From Dehalococcoidia bacterium (GTDB lineage Bacteria; Chloroflexota; Dehalococcoidia; DSTF01; JALHUB01), in the NCBI GenBank assembly GCA_030018455.1, contig JASEFU010000001.1, positions 187,545-251,544 on the forward strand: a stretch of DNA of 64,000 bases. The letters run 5' to 3'. Both the position numbers and the translations under genes were made by a program. Shown here one piece after another: positions 53,311 through 61,349 of the stretch (position 1 is the first letter of the stretch; every line of letters starts with the position of its first letter). The notes beneath the pieces are model-generated. The model worked only from the letters and a program-made list of their open reading frames with translations. It was not told the DNA's origin and searched no databases.

Positions 53311-53415
53311 GCCTGTGGGAGGGCGGGCTTGCCCGCCGGAGGCAGGCTTGCCCGCCGCAGGCGGGCTGCCCGCCCCGGGCGGGTGGGAAGATCAGCGCCA
53401 ATGTTGCGGGCAGCG
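53311..53415 (-). repeat. Hairpin-rich repeat, copy B, before the hydrolase gene
   Basis: Read on the minus strand, this block shares the CAACATT...TCTTCCCACC(C/T)GCC...CACAGGCG framework of copy A at 49455-49525. Its centre is expanded into several GC hairpins: GCGGGC-TT-GCCCGC (53323-53336), GCCCGCC-GCA-GGCGGGC (53350-53366) and CCCGCC-CCG-GGCGGG (53369-53383). It lies about 40 bases before the next -10 box. Confidence 0.65.
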
Positions 53416-53456
53416 GCAGCGGCCGCCCCCGGCTCGTGCGTCGCCGTGAGCTCTGC

Positions 53457-53462
53457 TATCAT
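53457..53462 (+). promoter_or_regulatory. Extended -10 TGC-TATCAT
   Basis: CTCTGC-TATCAT precedes GTG 53495 by 32 bases. It has the same TGC extension as other promoters of the window. Confidence 0.5.
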
Positions 53463-53494
53463 CCCTCAAGGACACCAGCGAAGGCTCAATCGCC

Positions 53495-54301
53495 GTGCCG
53501 AAAGCGCCCACCAACGGGATCAACACCTACTACGAGGAAGAAGGTTCCGGGCCGGCTGTCGTCCTCATTCACGGACACAGCGCCAATAGACACCTGTGGG
53601 ACGGGCAATTCGCCTTCCTCCCCCGTAACGGCTTCCGCGCCGTCCGCTACGACGCGCGCGGACACGGTCGCAGCGACGCCCCGCAGTCCGGCTACACCTT
53701 CGAGAATTACGCGCTCGACCTCCGCGATCTCCTCGATCACTTGCGCATCGAGCGCGCCCACCTGGTGGGTCTTTCCATGGGCGGGGGTATAGCGCTCACC
53801 TTCGCCCTCGATAACCCGCGGCGGGCCGCTTCCCTTGCCCTCATCTCCTCCTGCCTGCCCGGCTACGCCTACTCGCCGGAGTACGAAGAGGATATCGAAC
53901 GCCTTCGAGACGCGGTCCGTAGGGAGGGCCCGGCCGCGTTTGAAAAGCACTGGCTGGAGCACCCGATGTTCGCCCCCATCCGGCGTTCCCCCGAGCGTTT
54001 CGATTCTCTGCGCCGGATTGTCACAGGCTACAGCGCCGCTGACTACCTCGACGAGACGGAATACCCGCTGCCCGAGCGGCGGCCCTCCGACCGCCTGCAC
54101 GAAATCGCGGCGCCCACGCTCGTGATGGCGGGCGCGCTCGACCTGCCGGACTTCCTCCTGATCGCTGAGATACTCGCCGCCAACATCCCGGGCGCCCACA
54201 GGCTCATCGTCCCCGATGCGGGAGACGTCCTCAGCCTGGAAGCGCCGGACGCCTTGAACGAGGCGCTCCTCTCGTTCCTACGCAACGCTGGCACCCGGTG
54301 A
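53495..54301 (+). CDS. Alpha/beta-fold hydrolase lacking the catalytic His
   Basis: The 268-residue protein fits the small-molecule esterase/haloperoxidase-like group: oxyanion motif HGHS, DARGHGRSD, nucleophile Ser94 in GLSMGG and a candidate acid Asp216 in GALDLPD. Where the catalytic His is expected, in the motif before SLEAPDALNEALLSF, the sequence is PDAGDVLSLE, with Asp244 (GAC) in place of His. It may be inactive, use another base, or act as a binding protein. GTG 53495 has CGAAGG upstream. Confidence 0.82.
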   Translation: MPKAPTNGINTYYEEEGSGPAVVLIHGHSANRHLWDGQFAFLPRNGFRAVRYDARGHGRSDAPQSGYTFENYALDLRDLLDHLRIERAHLVGLSMGGGIALTFALDNPRRAASLALISSCLPGYAYSPEYEEDIERLRDAVRREGPAAFEKHWLEHPMFAPIRRSPERFDSLRRIVTGYSAADYLDETEYPLPERRPSDRLHEIAAPTLVMAGALDLPDFLLIAEILAANIPGAHRLIVPDAGDVLSLEAPDALNEALLSFLRNAGTR

Positions 54302-54518
54302 GTTGCTGTCCTCTCTCGTCAAGCCCGATGGCGCCGCGGCGCTATAGCGATTGCAGCGCCGCTGGTCTAGAATGGAATTGCGGGAGCAGCAATGGGCGCT
54401 TTCGAGCCCTTCGGACGGGCGGGCGCCTGCTTCGGCCCGCCGCGACGCCTGCCGGTCGAAAGGTGACCTACAGGGAACGATGATGCGCCACCAGGACAAG
54501 TGAGGTGACGCACACCCC

Positions 54519-55880
54519 GTGAAACAGCGCAAGAGGCCGCCGAACGGCGAGATGTTCGAGGAGAGCGGACGCGCCCGCATCGAACGGGAGGCGCCGCTGG
54601 CCGCCCGCATGCGCCCTCGCAACTTCGAGGAGTTCGTGGGGCAGGAGCACCTTATCGGGGAGGGGCGTCTGCTGCGGCGCCTCATCGACGCCGATCAGGT
54701 CCCATCGATGATCTTCTGGGGGCCGCCCGGAAGCGGCAAGACCACCCTCGCCCGCATTATCGCCGCCCTCACGAAGTCGCACTTCGAGCCCATATCGGCT
54801 GTCACCGCAGGGGTAGCCGACCTGCGCCGCATCGTGGAGGAGGCGCGCGAGCGCCGTGGCATGTACGGCCGGCGCACCATCCTCTTCATCGACGAGATCC
54901 ACCGCTTTAACAAGGCCCAGCAGGACGTCGTCCTCCCCCACGTCGAGAACGCGACCGTGACTCTCATCGGCGCCACCACCGAAAACCCGTCGTTTGAGGT
55001 CATCGGTCCCCTGCTCTCGCGCTCCCGCGTCTTCACGCTTAACCTGCTTACGCCTCAGCAGATAGAGACGATCCTGCGACGCGCTCTGGAGGATGAGGAG
55101 CGGGGCCTCGGAGTCGAGAAGATCGAAGTCGACGACGAGACCGTCGCCGCCCTCGCCGCCAGCACCGGCGGCGACGCCCGGATCGCCCTCAACGCCCTCG
55201 AGCTGGCGGTGGCGGCCGCGCCGCGGGGCGCAGGCGGCGTCAAGCAGATCACGCCGCCAATGATCGAGGAGGCGCTGCAACACCGCACCTACCTCTACGA
55301 CAAGGCGGGCGAGGCACACTACGACACGATCTCCGCCTTCATCAAGTCGCTACGCGGCTCCGACCCCGACGCCGCCCTCTACTGGCTCGCCCGCATGATC
55401 GACGCCGGCGAAGACCCCCTCTACATCGTCCGCCGCATGGTCATCCTCGCCGCCGAAGACGTGGGCCTCGCCGACCCGCAGGCGCTGGTGGTCGCGACCG
55501 CCTGCCAGCAGGCCGTCCACTTCGTAGGCATGCCTGAGGGCTTCCTGCCGATGGCCGAGTGCGCGATCTACCTCGCGACCGCGCCCAAGAGCAACAGCGC
55601 CCTCACGGCGTACCAGCGCGCCGTCGCCGACGCGCGCGAGACCAGGAACGACCCCGTCCCTCTGCACCTGCGCAACGCTGTTACCGGCCTGATGCGCGAA
55701 CTCGGCTACGGCCGCGGCTACAAGTACGCGCACGACTATCCGGGACATCGTGCGGAGCAGGAGCATTTGCCGCCGCGTTTGAGGGGGCGCCGGTACTACG
55801 AGCCGGGAGAGCAGGGCTGGGAGCGGCGCATCCGCGAGGCCTACCAGCGGCTACGACGCGTTGCCGAAGAAAAGCAGTAG
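54519..55880 (+). CDS. rarA: Replication-associated recombination protein A (MgsA-type AAA+ ATPase)
   Basis: The 453-residue AAA+ ATPase acts at stalled forks and single-strand DNA ends and is related to clamp loaders. After [16 protein letters not shown] come Walker [14 protein letters not shown] near 67, Walker [16 protein letters not shown] near 126, sensor 1 [11 protein letters not shown] and the arginine-finger region. The C-terminal tetramerisation domain includes [15 protein letters not shown] and ends [12 protein letters not shown]. It starts at GTG 54519. The upstream 217 bases contain a TAGAAT -10-like box at 54368. Confidence 0.95.
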   Translation: MKQRKRPPNGEMFEESGRARIEREAPLAARMRPRNFEEFVGQEHLIGEGRLLRRLIDADQVPSMIFWGPPGSGKTTLARIIAALTKSHFEPISAVTAGVADLRRIVEEARERRGMYGRRTILFIDEIHRFNKAQQDVVLPHVENATVTLIGATTENPSFEVIGPLLSRSRVFTLNLLTPQQIETILRRALEDEERGLGVEKIEVDDETVAALAASTGGDARIALNALELAVAAAPRGAGGVKQITPPMIEEALQHRTYLYDKAGEAHYDTISAFIKSLRGSDPDAALYWLARMIDAGEDPLYIVRRMVILAAEDVGLADPQALVVATACQQAVHFVGMPEGFLPMAECAIYLATAPKSNSALTAYQRAVADARETRNDPVPLHLRNAVTGLMRELGYGRGYKYAHDYPGHRAEQEHLPPRLRGRRYYEPGEQGWERRIREAYQRLRRVAEEKQ

Positions 55881-56003
55881 GCCCGCCCTTCATCCGCTGT
55901 TTCGCACTCTTGCTTGTGCGCCCCTTCTCCTTGACAGAAGGCGTGTCGCTGCAATACCTTTCACCCTTGATTGAACGCTGGCGTAGCTGGAAAGGCCGGG
56001 AGG

Positions 56004-57287
56004 ATGCGATCCATAGTTGCGGGGCTGGTGGTGAGCCTTTTCGCGCTTGCCCTGGCGGTAGGATCGAAAACGGAAACGGCGGAGAGCATCACGCTTCCGT
56101 GCACGGTCAGACTCGCGCCGGGGGCAAGTGTGGGGAATGCGGTCCGGTCGGCGCGGCCAGGAGAAGTCATCTGCCTCGAACCGGGCTGGCACGTCGGGAA
56201 GGGGCTTGTGATCGACTCGTCGAAGCCGGGCCTGACGATCCGCGGCGCCGGAGCGGGCGCCGTCCTCGCCTCCGACGGCTCGATTGACGTGGCCATCGTC
56301 GTGAACACCCGCGGCATCGCTTTCGAGAATCTGATCATCGCGGGCGGCGGACCGGCGGGCGTCTACGTTTCCAACTCCCAGGACGTCGCCTTCAGGAACG
56401 TCGCTGTCGGGTTTAACGGCATCGGCCTTCACCTCGACTCGGGGACGGCGGCAACTGTCACCGACTCCATCATCGCCGGCAACATCCACGACGGTATTCT
56501 CGTCCGCAATGGCTCAAGCGGCACGCTCGCGGGCAATCAGGTGTTCTCGAACGGCGGCGTGGGGGTCTCCGTCGTCGGCCACACCGGCCCTTTAATGGTG
56601 AAAGGCAACCAAATCACGAACAACGTTGGCCCCGGCTTCTTCGCCGGTCAGCCGCCGTGCGCACTTCTGCCCGCCGGACAGCTTGCCGCGCCGTCCTGCT
56701 ACCTGTGGGACCTGCCGGCGTACGTCGGCGGCAGCAACGTCACATTGGAGGACAACGTCGTCCGTGGAAACCGGAGCACGGGGCTCGTCTTTTTCCCCGG
56801 AACAACCGGCCTGCTGCGTCGAAACGACGTCTCAGAGAACCTCCTGACTGGGCTCTTCGTATGGGGCGCCAGGGTCGACGCCTATAAGAACGCCTTTGTG
56901 AAGAACGAAGAACACGCCATAGAGTACCGCGCCTACCCCGATCCCCTGCACTTCGGCCGCCTTCCCGGCGCTTACCCGCGCAGGGCCACCGGCATCGTGA
57001 GCGGTAACACGGTGAAAGAAACGTACCGCTGGGGGAGCATCCTGGGCGGCGGCATCCTATCGCAGGGCGCTGAGATCAAGGTGCGGGACAACGATATCCG
57101 GCGCAACGCAGGGATAGCGGTATCGTTCGTGAACCGCGCGAAAGGGGAGATCCGCTCCAACAGCATCCTCCAGAACGGAGGGTCGGCCGTGTGCCTCAGC
57201 CCAGATTCCACGGCCTCGGTATCTTCAAACCTGGTCTTCGGCAACCTGGTCAACAAGACAGGCGTGTGCGCGGAGGCCGCGCCCTGA
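56004..57287 (+). CDS. Secreted right-handed beta-helix protein (NosD/PbH1 repeats)
   Basis: The 427-residue protein has a signal peptide (about 1-28) and then repeated short strands of the parallel beta-helix type. DSIIAGNIHDGILVRNGSSG, NVVRGNRSTGLVFF and NDIRRNAGIAVSF are PbH1-like turns with Asn/Gly ladders. Such folds bind or cut polysaccharides or serve as surface structures. No clear catalytic site is seen. ATG 56004 has AAAGG at suitable spacing. A TTGACA at 55931 lies upstream but its -10 is poor. Confidence 0.78.
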   Translation: MRSIVAGLVVSLFALALAVGSKTETAESITLPCTVRLAPGASVGNAVRSARPGEVICLEPGWHVGKGLVIDSSKPGLTIRGAGAGAVLASDGSIDVAIVVNTRGIAFENLIIAGGGPAGVYVSNSQDVAFRNVAVGFNGIGLHLDSGTAATVTDSIIAGNIHDGILVRNGSSGTLAGNQVFSNGGVGVSVVGHTGPLMVKGNQITNNVGPGFFAGQPPCALLPAGQLAAPSCYLWDLPAYVGGSNVTLEDNVVRGNRSTGLVFFPGTTGLLRRNDVSENLLTGLFVWGARVDAYKNAFVKNEEHAIEYRAYPDPLHFGRLPGAYPRRATGIVSGNTVKETYRWGSILGGGILSQGAEIKVRDNDIRRNAGIAVSFVNRAKGEIRSNSILQNGGSAVCLSPDSTASVSSNLVFGNLVNKTGVCAEAAP

Positions 57288-57310
57288 GCCGACGGCGCCG
57301 GCGAGCGGAG

Positions 57311-57904
57311 TCAGTCAGAAGTCCGCAGCAGCTCCAGAAGCTGCCTGAGGATGCGCGCCGTCGCGCCCCAGATAACGTGGTCGCCGAAACGGTAAGAAAG
57401 CGCCTCCACCTTCTCGCCGTCGACCTCCTGCGTTTCCCGGATCACGTTCGCCTCGTCCAGTAAGCTGGCGACCGGCACCTCCAGTATCTCCTCCACCTCG
57501 TGCTGGGCGTGAACGAAAGGATAGGGGAGCGGCGCCTGAACGGCTCCAACATAGGGGGTGATGACGAAATTGCTGCCGAACGAGACGATGTCGTGCAGCC
57601 GGCCGATCGGCTCGACGTGCTCCGGCCGCACCCCCACCTCCTCGAACGTCTCACGGAGGGCTGTGTAGAGAAGATCGGGATCGTCTTCCTCCCGCGAGCC
57701 GCCGGGAAAGCATATCTGCCCTTTGTGGTGCTCGACCAGCACCGTCCGCCGGGTGAACAGAAGGCGGGTCTCGCCGTCGACGTCATAGAACAGCAACAGC
57801 ACGCCGGCGCGAGGACGTCCCTCCGGCGCGATCAGGCGCGGCTGAAGGCGGCTCAGCTTCTCCCTTAGCCGAGGGATAAACGACTGCGACTGCAGGGGAA
57901 CCAT
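57311..57904 (-). CDS. Nudix hydrolase, CoA pyrophosphatase type
   Basis: The 197-residue protein matches the NudL/NUDT7 group that hydrolyses coenzyme A to 3',5'-ADP and 4'-phosphopantetheine. The lead motif LLFTRR...HKGQICFPGG, typical of CoA-specific members, is followed by the Nudix box GGSREEDDPDLLYTALRETF-EEVG. Its ATG lies 16 bases beyond the 3' end of the tRNA gene and no separate promoter is visible, so the two may be transcribed together. Confidence 0.88.
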   Translation of the reverse strand: MVPLQSQSFIPRLREKLSRLQPRLIAPEGRPRAGVLLLFYDVDGETRLLFTRRTVLVEHHKGQICFPGGSREEDDPDLLYTALRETFEEVGVRPEHVEPIGRLHDIVSFGSNFVITPYVGAVQAPLPYPFVHAQHEVEEILEVPVASLLDEANVIRETQEVDGEKVEALSYRFGDHVIWGATARILRQLLELLRTSD

Positions 57905-57920
57905 GCTCTGGAATTACGGA

Positions 57921-57995
57921 TGGTGGGCCCGGCAGGATTCGAACCTGCGACCAACCGGTTATGAGCCGGCCGCTCTGCCGCTGAGCTACAGGCCC
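57921..57995 (-). tRNA. tRNA with anticodon CAU (tRNA-Met, or tRNA-Ile2)
   Basis: The 75-base gene on the minus strand folds fully. The acceptor is GGGCCTG/CGGGCCC, the D arm GCTC...GAGC, the anticodon loop CTCATAA on a GCCGG/CCGGT stem, and the T arm GCAGG-TTCGAAT-CCTGC, with an encoded CCA. The anticodon is CAU. The first acceptor pair is G-C, so it is not an initiator. The TTGGTCGC variable/T region and CTCATAA loop resemble tRNA-Ile2, in which lysidine modification changes decoding to AUA; elongator Met is the alternative. Confidence 0.95.
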
Positions 57996-58004
57996 TCGAC
58001 ACGC

Positions 58005-58033
58005 ATTATACTACAGTCCGACGCGCTTCTGAA
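58005..58033 (-). promoter_or_regulatory. Promoter of the tRNA gene
   Basis: On the minus strand TTCAGA (58028-58033), 17 bases, then TATAAT (58005-58010) lie just before the tRNA 5' end at 57995. Confidence 0.6.
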
Positions 58034-58058
58034 GGCCGCGCGGCCGGCTCCGCCCTGC

Positions 58059-59747
58059 TCAGGTCTCGCCCCCGGCCTCTGCCTCGAGCGCACCAGGCTC
58101 GCCCGCCCACGAGTCTGAGGTACCCTTATCCGGAATGGGCGCGCGCTCCGGCGGGGCCTCGTCATGGACGCTGGTCCTCAGCGGCAGCTCCTTCAGAAAC
58201 AGGCTCACGAAGAACGCGGCAATTGCTACTATCAGCCCCAGGAAGAACACTTCGGCGAGGGCATCGCCGAGGACGCCGCGCATGGATGAAATGGTCTCCT
58301 GGAAGAGGCGCGACCCGTCGCTGCCGAGCAGGCCGAACCCCGCCTCGAGCTTCTCCAGTGCCGAAGGGCTGAGCAGGATCTGAGGGTCTTCCAACCGGGC
58401 CAGCAGGTCGGCGGGGACACGGTCCTGGACGCCGGAAGGCAGCGCGCCCTTCAGGTTGTCGTGCACGTGCGTCGACATCAGCGTCCCAAAGACGGCGATG
58501 CCGACGGTGCCGCCGATCGAGCGGAAGAAGAGGACGCTGGACGTGGCAATGCCCAGGAAACGGTACGGCAGCGAGTTCTGGACAGCCAGATTGATGAGGG
58601 GAAGCGAAACCCCTAGCCCGGCCCCGATGATGATCATGTTCCGCACCGCTGCCGAATGAGGAGTCCCGGCGCCCATCTGTGACATGAACCACATCCCGAC
58701 CACAAGTACGACGCCAGCCAGAATGACGAGCATCTTGTAGCGCCCCAGGCGCGTCACCGCCTGGCCGGAGAGAAAGCTCCCCGCGACCACGCCTACCATC
58801 ATGGGGATCATCACCATGCCGGAGTTGGTGGCGGAATCGCCGAGCACGCCCTGCATGAACAACGGCATGAATGTCATCGCCCCGAACATGCCCATGCCCG
58901 TGAAAAGGGCGATCGCCGAGGCGACGACAAATATGCGGTCCTGGAACATCATGAGCGGCATGATCGGCTCGTCGGCAGCCTGCTCCACGCGGATGAAGGC
59001 CACCAGCATCGCGGCGGAGGCCACCAGCAAGCCGATGATCTGCGGCGACGCCCAGGGGTAGACATCGCCCGCCCATACCATCGCGAAAAGGAGCGGGACG
59101 ATCGCCGCCGCGAGGACGCCGCTGCCCAGGTAGTCTATTCGGCGTTCTCCGGCAAGGCCGCGCTGCCAGGGGAACCCGATCCAGAGCACAACCAGCGCGA
59201 GGAGGCCGAAGGGCACGTTGACGAAGAAGACCGACCGCCATGTCAGGTGATCGGTAAGGTAGCCGCCGAACGTGGGGCCGATGACGCTCGCAAACCCGAA
59301 AACCGCTCCGAAGAGCCCCTGGTACTTCCCTCTCTCAGAAGGCGGAAAGAGATCGCCGATGATGCTGAACGCGTTGCCCATCATCATGCCGCCGCCGATC
59401 CCCTGGATGCCCCGGAAGACGATGAGCTGGGTGATGTTTTGCGAGACGCCGCAGAGTATGGAGCTGAACATGAATATCGCTATGCCCGTCATGTAGAAGG
59501 GCTTCCGCCCGTAGATATCGGAGAGGCGGCCCGCGAGCAGGATCACCGTTGTCGAGGTGAGCATCGTCGAGGTGAGGACCCAGCTATAGACGTTTAGGCC
59601 GCCCAGCTCGCCGACAACGCGTGGCAAAGCGGTGCTGACGACCGTCTGATTCATGGCAGAAAAGAATAGGCCGAGCATTGTGCCGGCCAGGACCAACGCT
59701 TTCGCGCGGCCGCTCAACTCATGAAGAGGGGCTGCTCCTGCCTGCAA
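58059..59747 (-). CDS. Multidrug efflux MFS transporter, EmrB/QacA (DHA2) family
   Basis: The 562-residue protein has about 14 transmembrane helices, the DHA2 number. Motif A appears as GRLSDIYGRKPFYMTG and motif C as GPTFGGYLTDHLTWR. The N-terminal helix has the acidic-motif variant SAMNQTVVSTALP, where Asn stands in for the usual Asp (LDxTIVNVALP), so coupling may differ. It starts at TTG 59747, 7 bases after the MarR gene, a standard regulator-pump pair. The C-terminal 40 residues are soluble. Confidence 0.92.
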   Translation of the reverse strand: MQAGAAPLHELSGRAKALVLAGTMLGLFFSAMNQTVVSTALPRVVGELGGLNVYSWVLTSTMLTSTTVILLAGRLSDIYGRKPFYMTGIAIFMFSSILCGVSQNITQLIVFRGIQGIGGGMMMGNAFSIIGDLFPPSERGKYQGLFGAVFGFASVIGPTFGGYLTDHLTWRSVFFVNVPFGLLALVVLWIGFPWQRGLAGERRIDYLGSGVLAAAIVPLLFAMVWAGDVYPWASPQIIGLLVASAAMLVAFIRVEQAADEPIMPLMMFQDRIFVVASAIALFTGMGMFGAMTFMPLFMQGVLGDSATNSGMVMIPMMVGVVAGSFLSGQAVTRLGRYKMLVILAGVVLVVGMWFMSQMGAGTPHSAAVRNMIIIGAGLGVSLPLINLAVQNSLPYRFLGIATSSVLFFRSIGGTVGIAVFGTLMSTHVHDNLKGALPSGVQDRVPADLLARLEDPQILLSPSALEKLEAGFGLLGSDGSRLFQETISSMRGVLGDALAEVFFLGLIVAIAAFFVSLFLKELPLRTSVHDEAPPERAPIPDKGTSDSWAGEPGALEAEAGGET

Positions 59748-59754
59748 CCGTCCC

Positions 59755-60240
59755 TCACGCTCCAGTCTGCTGCTTCGATTCCCGCCCGAACTCCCCTGCC
59801 GTCTGCACCGCCTCAGCCGCGTCCCAGAACTCCTGCAGCAGTTCCGTCAGCTTTCTGACGTGGTCGGGCGGCAGCCTGCCCAGCACTTCCTTCAAGAACG
59901 CCCGGCCCACCGTCTCCAGCTCGTTGGTGATGCGGCGCCCTTCGTCCGTGAGGCGCAGCCGCACCAACCGCCGGTCGCACGGGTCCTCCTCCCTCGTGAC
60001 GAGCCCTTGCTTCACCAGACGGTCGGTAAGGCCGGTCATTGTCGGCGGCGTCACGTGCATGCGCTCCGCGAGGGCGCCGGGAGTGGCATCGCGCTGGTTC
60101 GCGAGTATGAACATTATGCGCAACTGGGGCGTAGTAAGGTTCCGGTCGTCCCAGAAGCGGAGGCGCAGGGGATCGATTATTGACAGCGAGCGCACGTAGG
60201 CGCGCACCGCTTCTTCCAGGAGACCGTCGTTATGCTTCAT
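59755..60240 (-). CDS. MarR-family transcriptional regulator
   Basis: The 161-residue winged-helix protein has the MarR core: LTTPQLRIMFILANQ, the recognition-helix region TPPTMTGLTDRLVKQGLV and the wing EEDPCDRRLVRLRLTDEGRRI. It probably represses itself and the efflux pump downstream until a drug or phenolic ligand binds. The -10 box lies 6 bases upstream of its ATG, so its message should be leaderless. Confidence 0.93.
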   Translation of the reverse strand: MKHNDGLLEEAVRAYVRSLSIIDPLRLRFWDDRNLTTPQLRIMFILANQRDATPGALAERMHVTPPTMTGLTDRLVKQGLVTREEDPCDRRLVRLRLTDEGRRITNELETVGRAFLKEVLGRLPPDHVRKLTELLQEFWDAAEAVQTAGEFGRESKQQTGA

Positions 60241-60246
60241 GGATAG

Positions 60247-60252
60247 ATTATA
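60247..60252 (-). promoter_or_regulatory. -10 box TATAAT for marR-emrB, leaderless
   Basis: On the minus strand TATAAT ends 6 bases before the ATG at 60240, so the predicted transcription start falls at or next to the A of the start codon. The -35 region TGGCTA is weak. Confidence 0.6.
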
Positions 60253-60298
60253 CGGGAGAACGAAATCTTTAGCCAGAGGTTAACTATTCCGCCGTTTG

Positions 60299-60327
60299 TT
60301 GACAGGGCCGGGGCCCGTAGCTAGAAT
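60299..60327 (+). promoter_or_regulatory. Promoter of otsBA: TTGACA-N17-TAGAAT
   Basis: A perfect TTGACA (60299-60304) and TAGAAT (60322-60327) are spaced by 17 bases. An inverted repeat GGGCC-GG-GGCCC fills 60305-60316 between them and could be an operator. The leader to ATG 60439 is about 105 bases. Confidence 0.7.
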
Positions 60328-60438
60328 TCGGCGGGCGGCCGAGAGGTTGCGGGCCCGCCGGGCGCTGCGCTCCGTCCGCCTCCCGTCCGGCGGCGATGCC
60401 CCCGGGCTCCTTCCTGCTCTGTGAGGTGACTGAAGCCC

Positions 60439-61293
60439 ATGATTCCGGAACGAGAAGACGCGCGACAGATCGGAGAGGCCGGCCGGGCTTCCCTGGACGC
60501 CGAGCACCTGGAAAGGGCGCTCGCCGCCTTGAGGGCGAGGCCCTCAGGCATATTTGTCGACGTCGACGGCACGCTCAGCCCCATCGTCTCCATCCCGGAG
60601 GAGGCGCAGGTGCTGCCCGCCAGTCGGCGGGCGCTGCGAGACCTGGCGTCGCTGACCGACCTCGTCGTCATTGTCTCCGGGCGACGCGTGGTCGACGCGC
60701 GCCGCATGGTCGGCCTTGACGACATTGTGTACTTCGGCAATCACGGACTGGAGAAATGGGACCCGGCTGAGGGCTATCAGAGCCGGGCCGGGCAGTACCG
60801 GACGCGCGTCCTGCGGGCGCTCGCCGTGCTGGAGCGACGCCTCGCCTCGCTCCCGGGCGTCCGGCTGGAGAACAAGGACACGGTGGTCTCCATCCACTAC
60901 CGTCTGGCCGCCGACCCGGCGGAGGCGCGAAGAGAGATACTTAGAACGGCCGCGCAAATTGCCGACGAGTCGGCTCTGACGGTGACCGAGGGGAAGAAAG
61001 TGGTCGAGCTGCGACCCCCTCTAAGTATCGACAAGGGCACAACGCTGGAGACGGCGGTACGGGAGAACCGCCTGCGCGGCGTCCTCTGCCTGGGCGACGA
61101 CCTGACCGATGTAAGCGCGTTCCGGGCCCTGCGAAGACTGCGAGAGCAGGGCGCAGTCGAGGGTCTCGCCATTGGCGTGGGAGGAAAGGAGACGCCGGCC
61201 GAGCTATCGGAAATGGCTGATGCGCTGCTGGACGGCCCCCGCGAGGTGGCGACATTCCTGCAACAACTGGCGAGGGCCCTGGAACGCAGGTAG
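60439..61293 (+). CDS. otsB: Trehalose-6-phosphate phosphatase
   Basis: The 284-residue HAD-family enzyme removes phosphate from trehalose 6-phosphate, the last step to trehalose. The nucleophile motif is FVDVDGTLSPI (Asp41, Asp43), motif II is IVSGR, and motif IV is LCLGDDLTDVSAF, with YFGNHGLE and the HYR cap-loop in between. The N-terminal 30 residues precede the HAD core. It is followed 56 bases later by the synthase. Confidence 0.93.
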   Translation: MIPEREDARQIGEAGRASLDAEHLERALAALRARPSGIFVDVDGTLSPIVSIPEEAQVLPASRRALRDLASLTDLVVIVSGRRVVDARRMVGLDDIVYFGNHGLEKWDPAEGYQSRAGQYRTRVLRALAVLERRLASLPGVRLENKDTVVSIHYRLAADPAEARREILRTAAQIADESALTVTEGKKVVELRPPLSIDKGTTLETAVRENRLRGVLCLGDDLTDVSAFRALRRLREQGAVEGLAIGVGGKETPAELSEMADALLDGPREVATFLQQLARALERR

Positions 61294-61349
61294 GGGCAAA
61301 GGATGGCCTCGCAGATGCCGACAATCAATCAGTTTGCTTTCGTCTTCCG

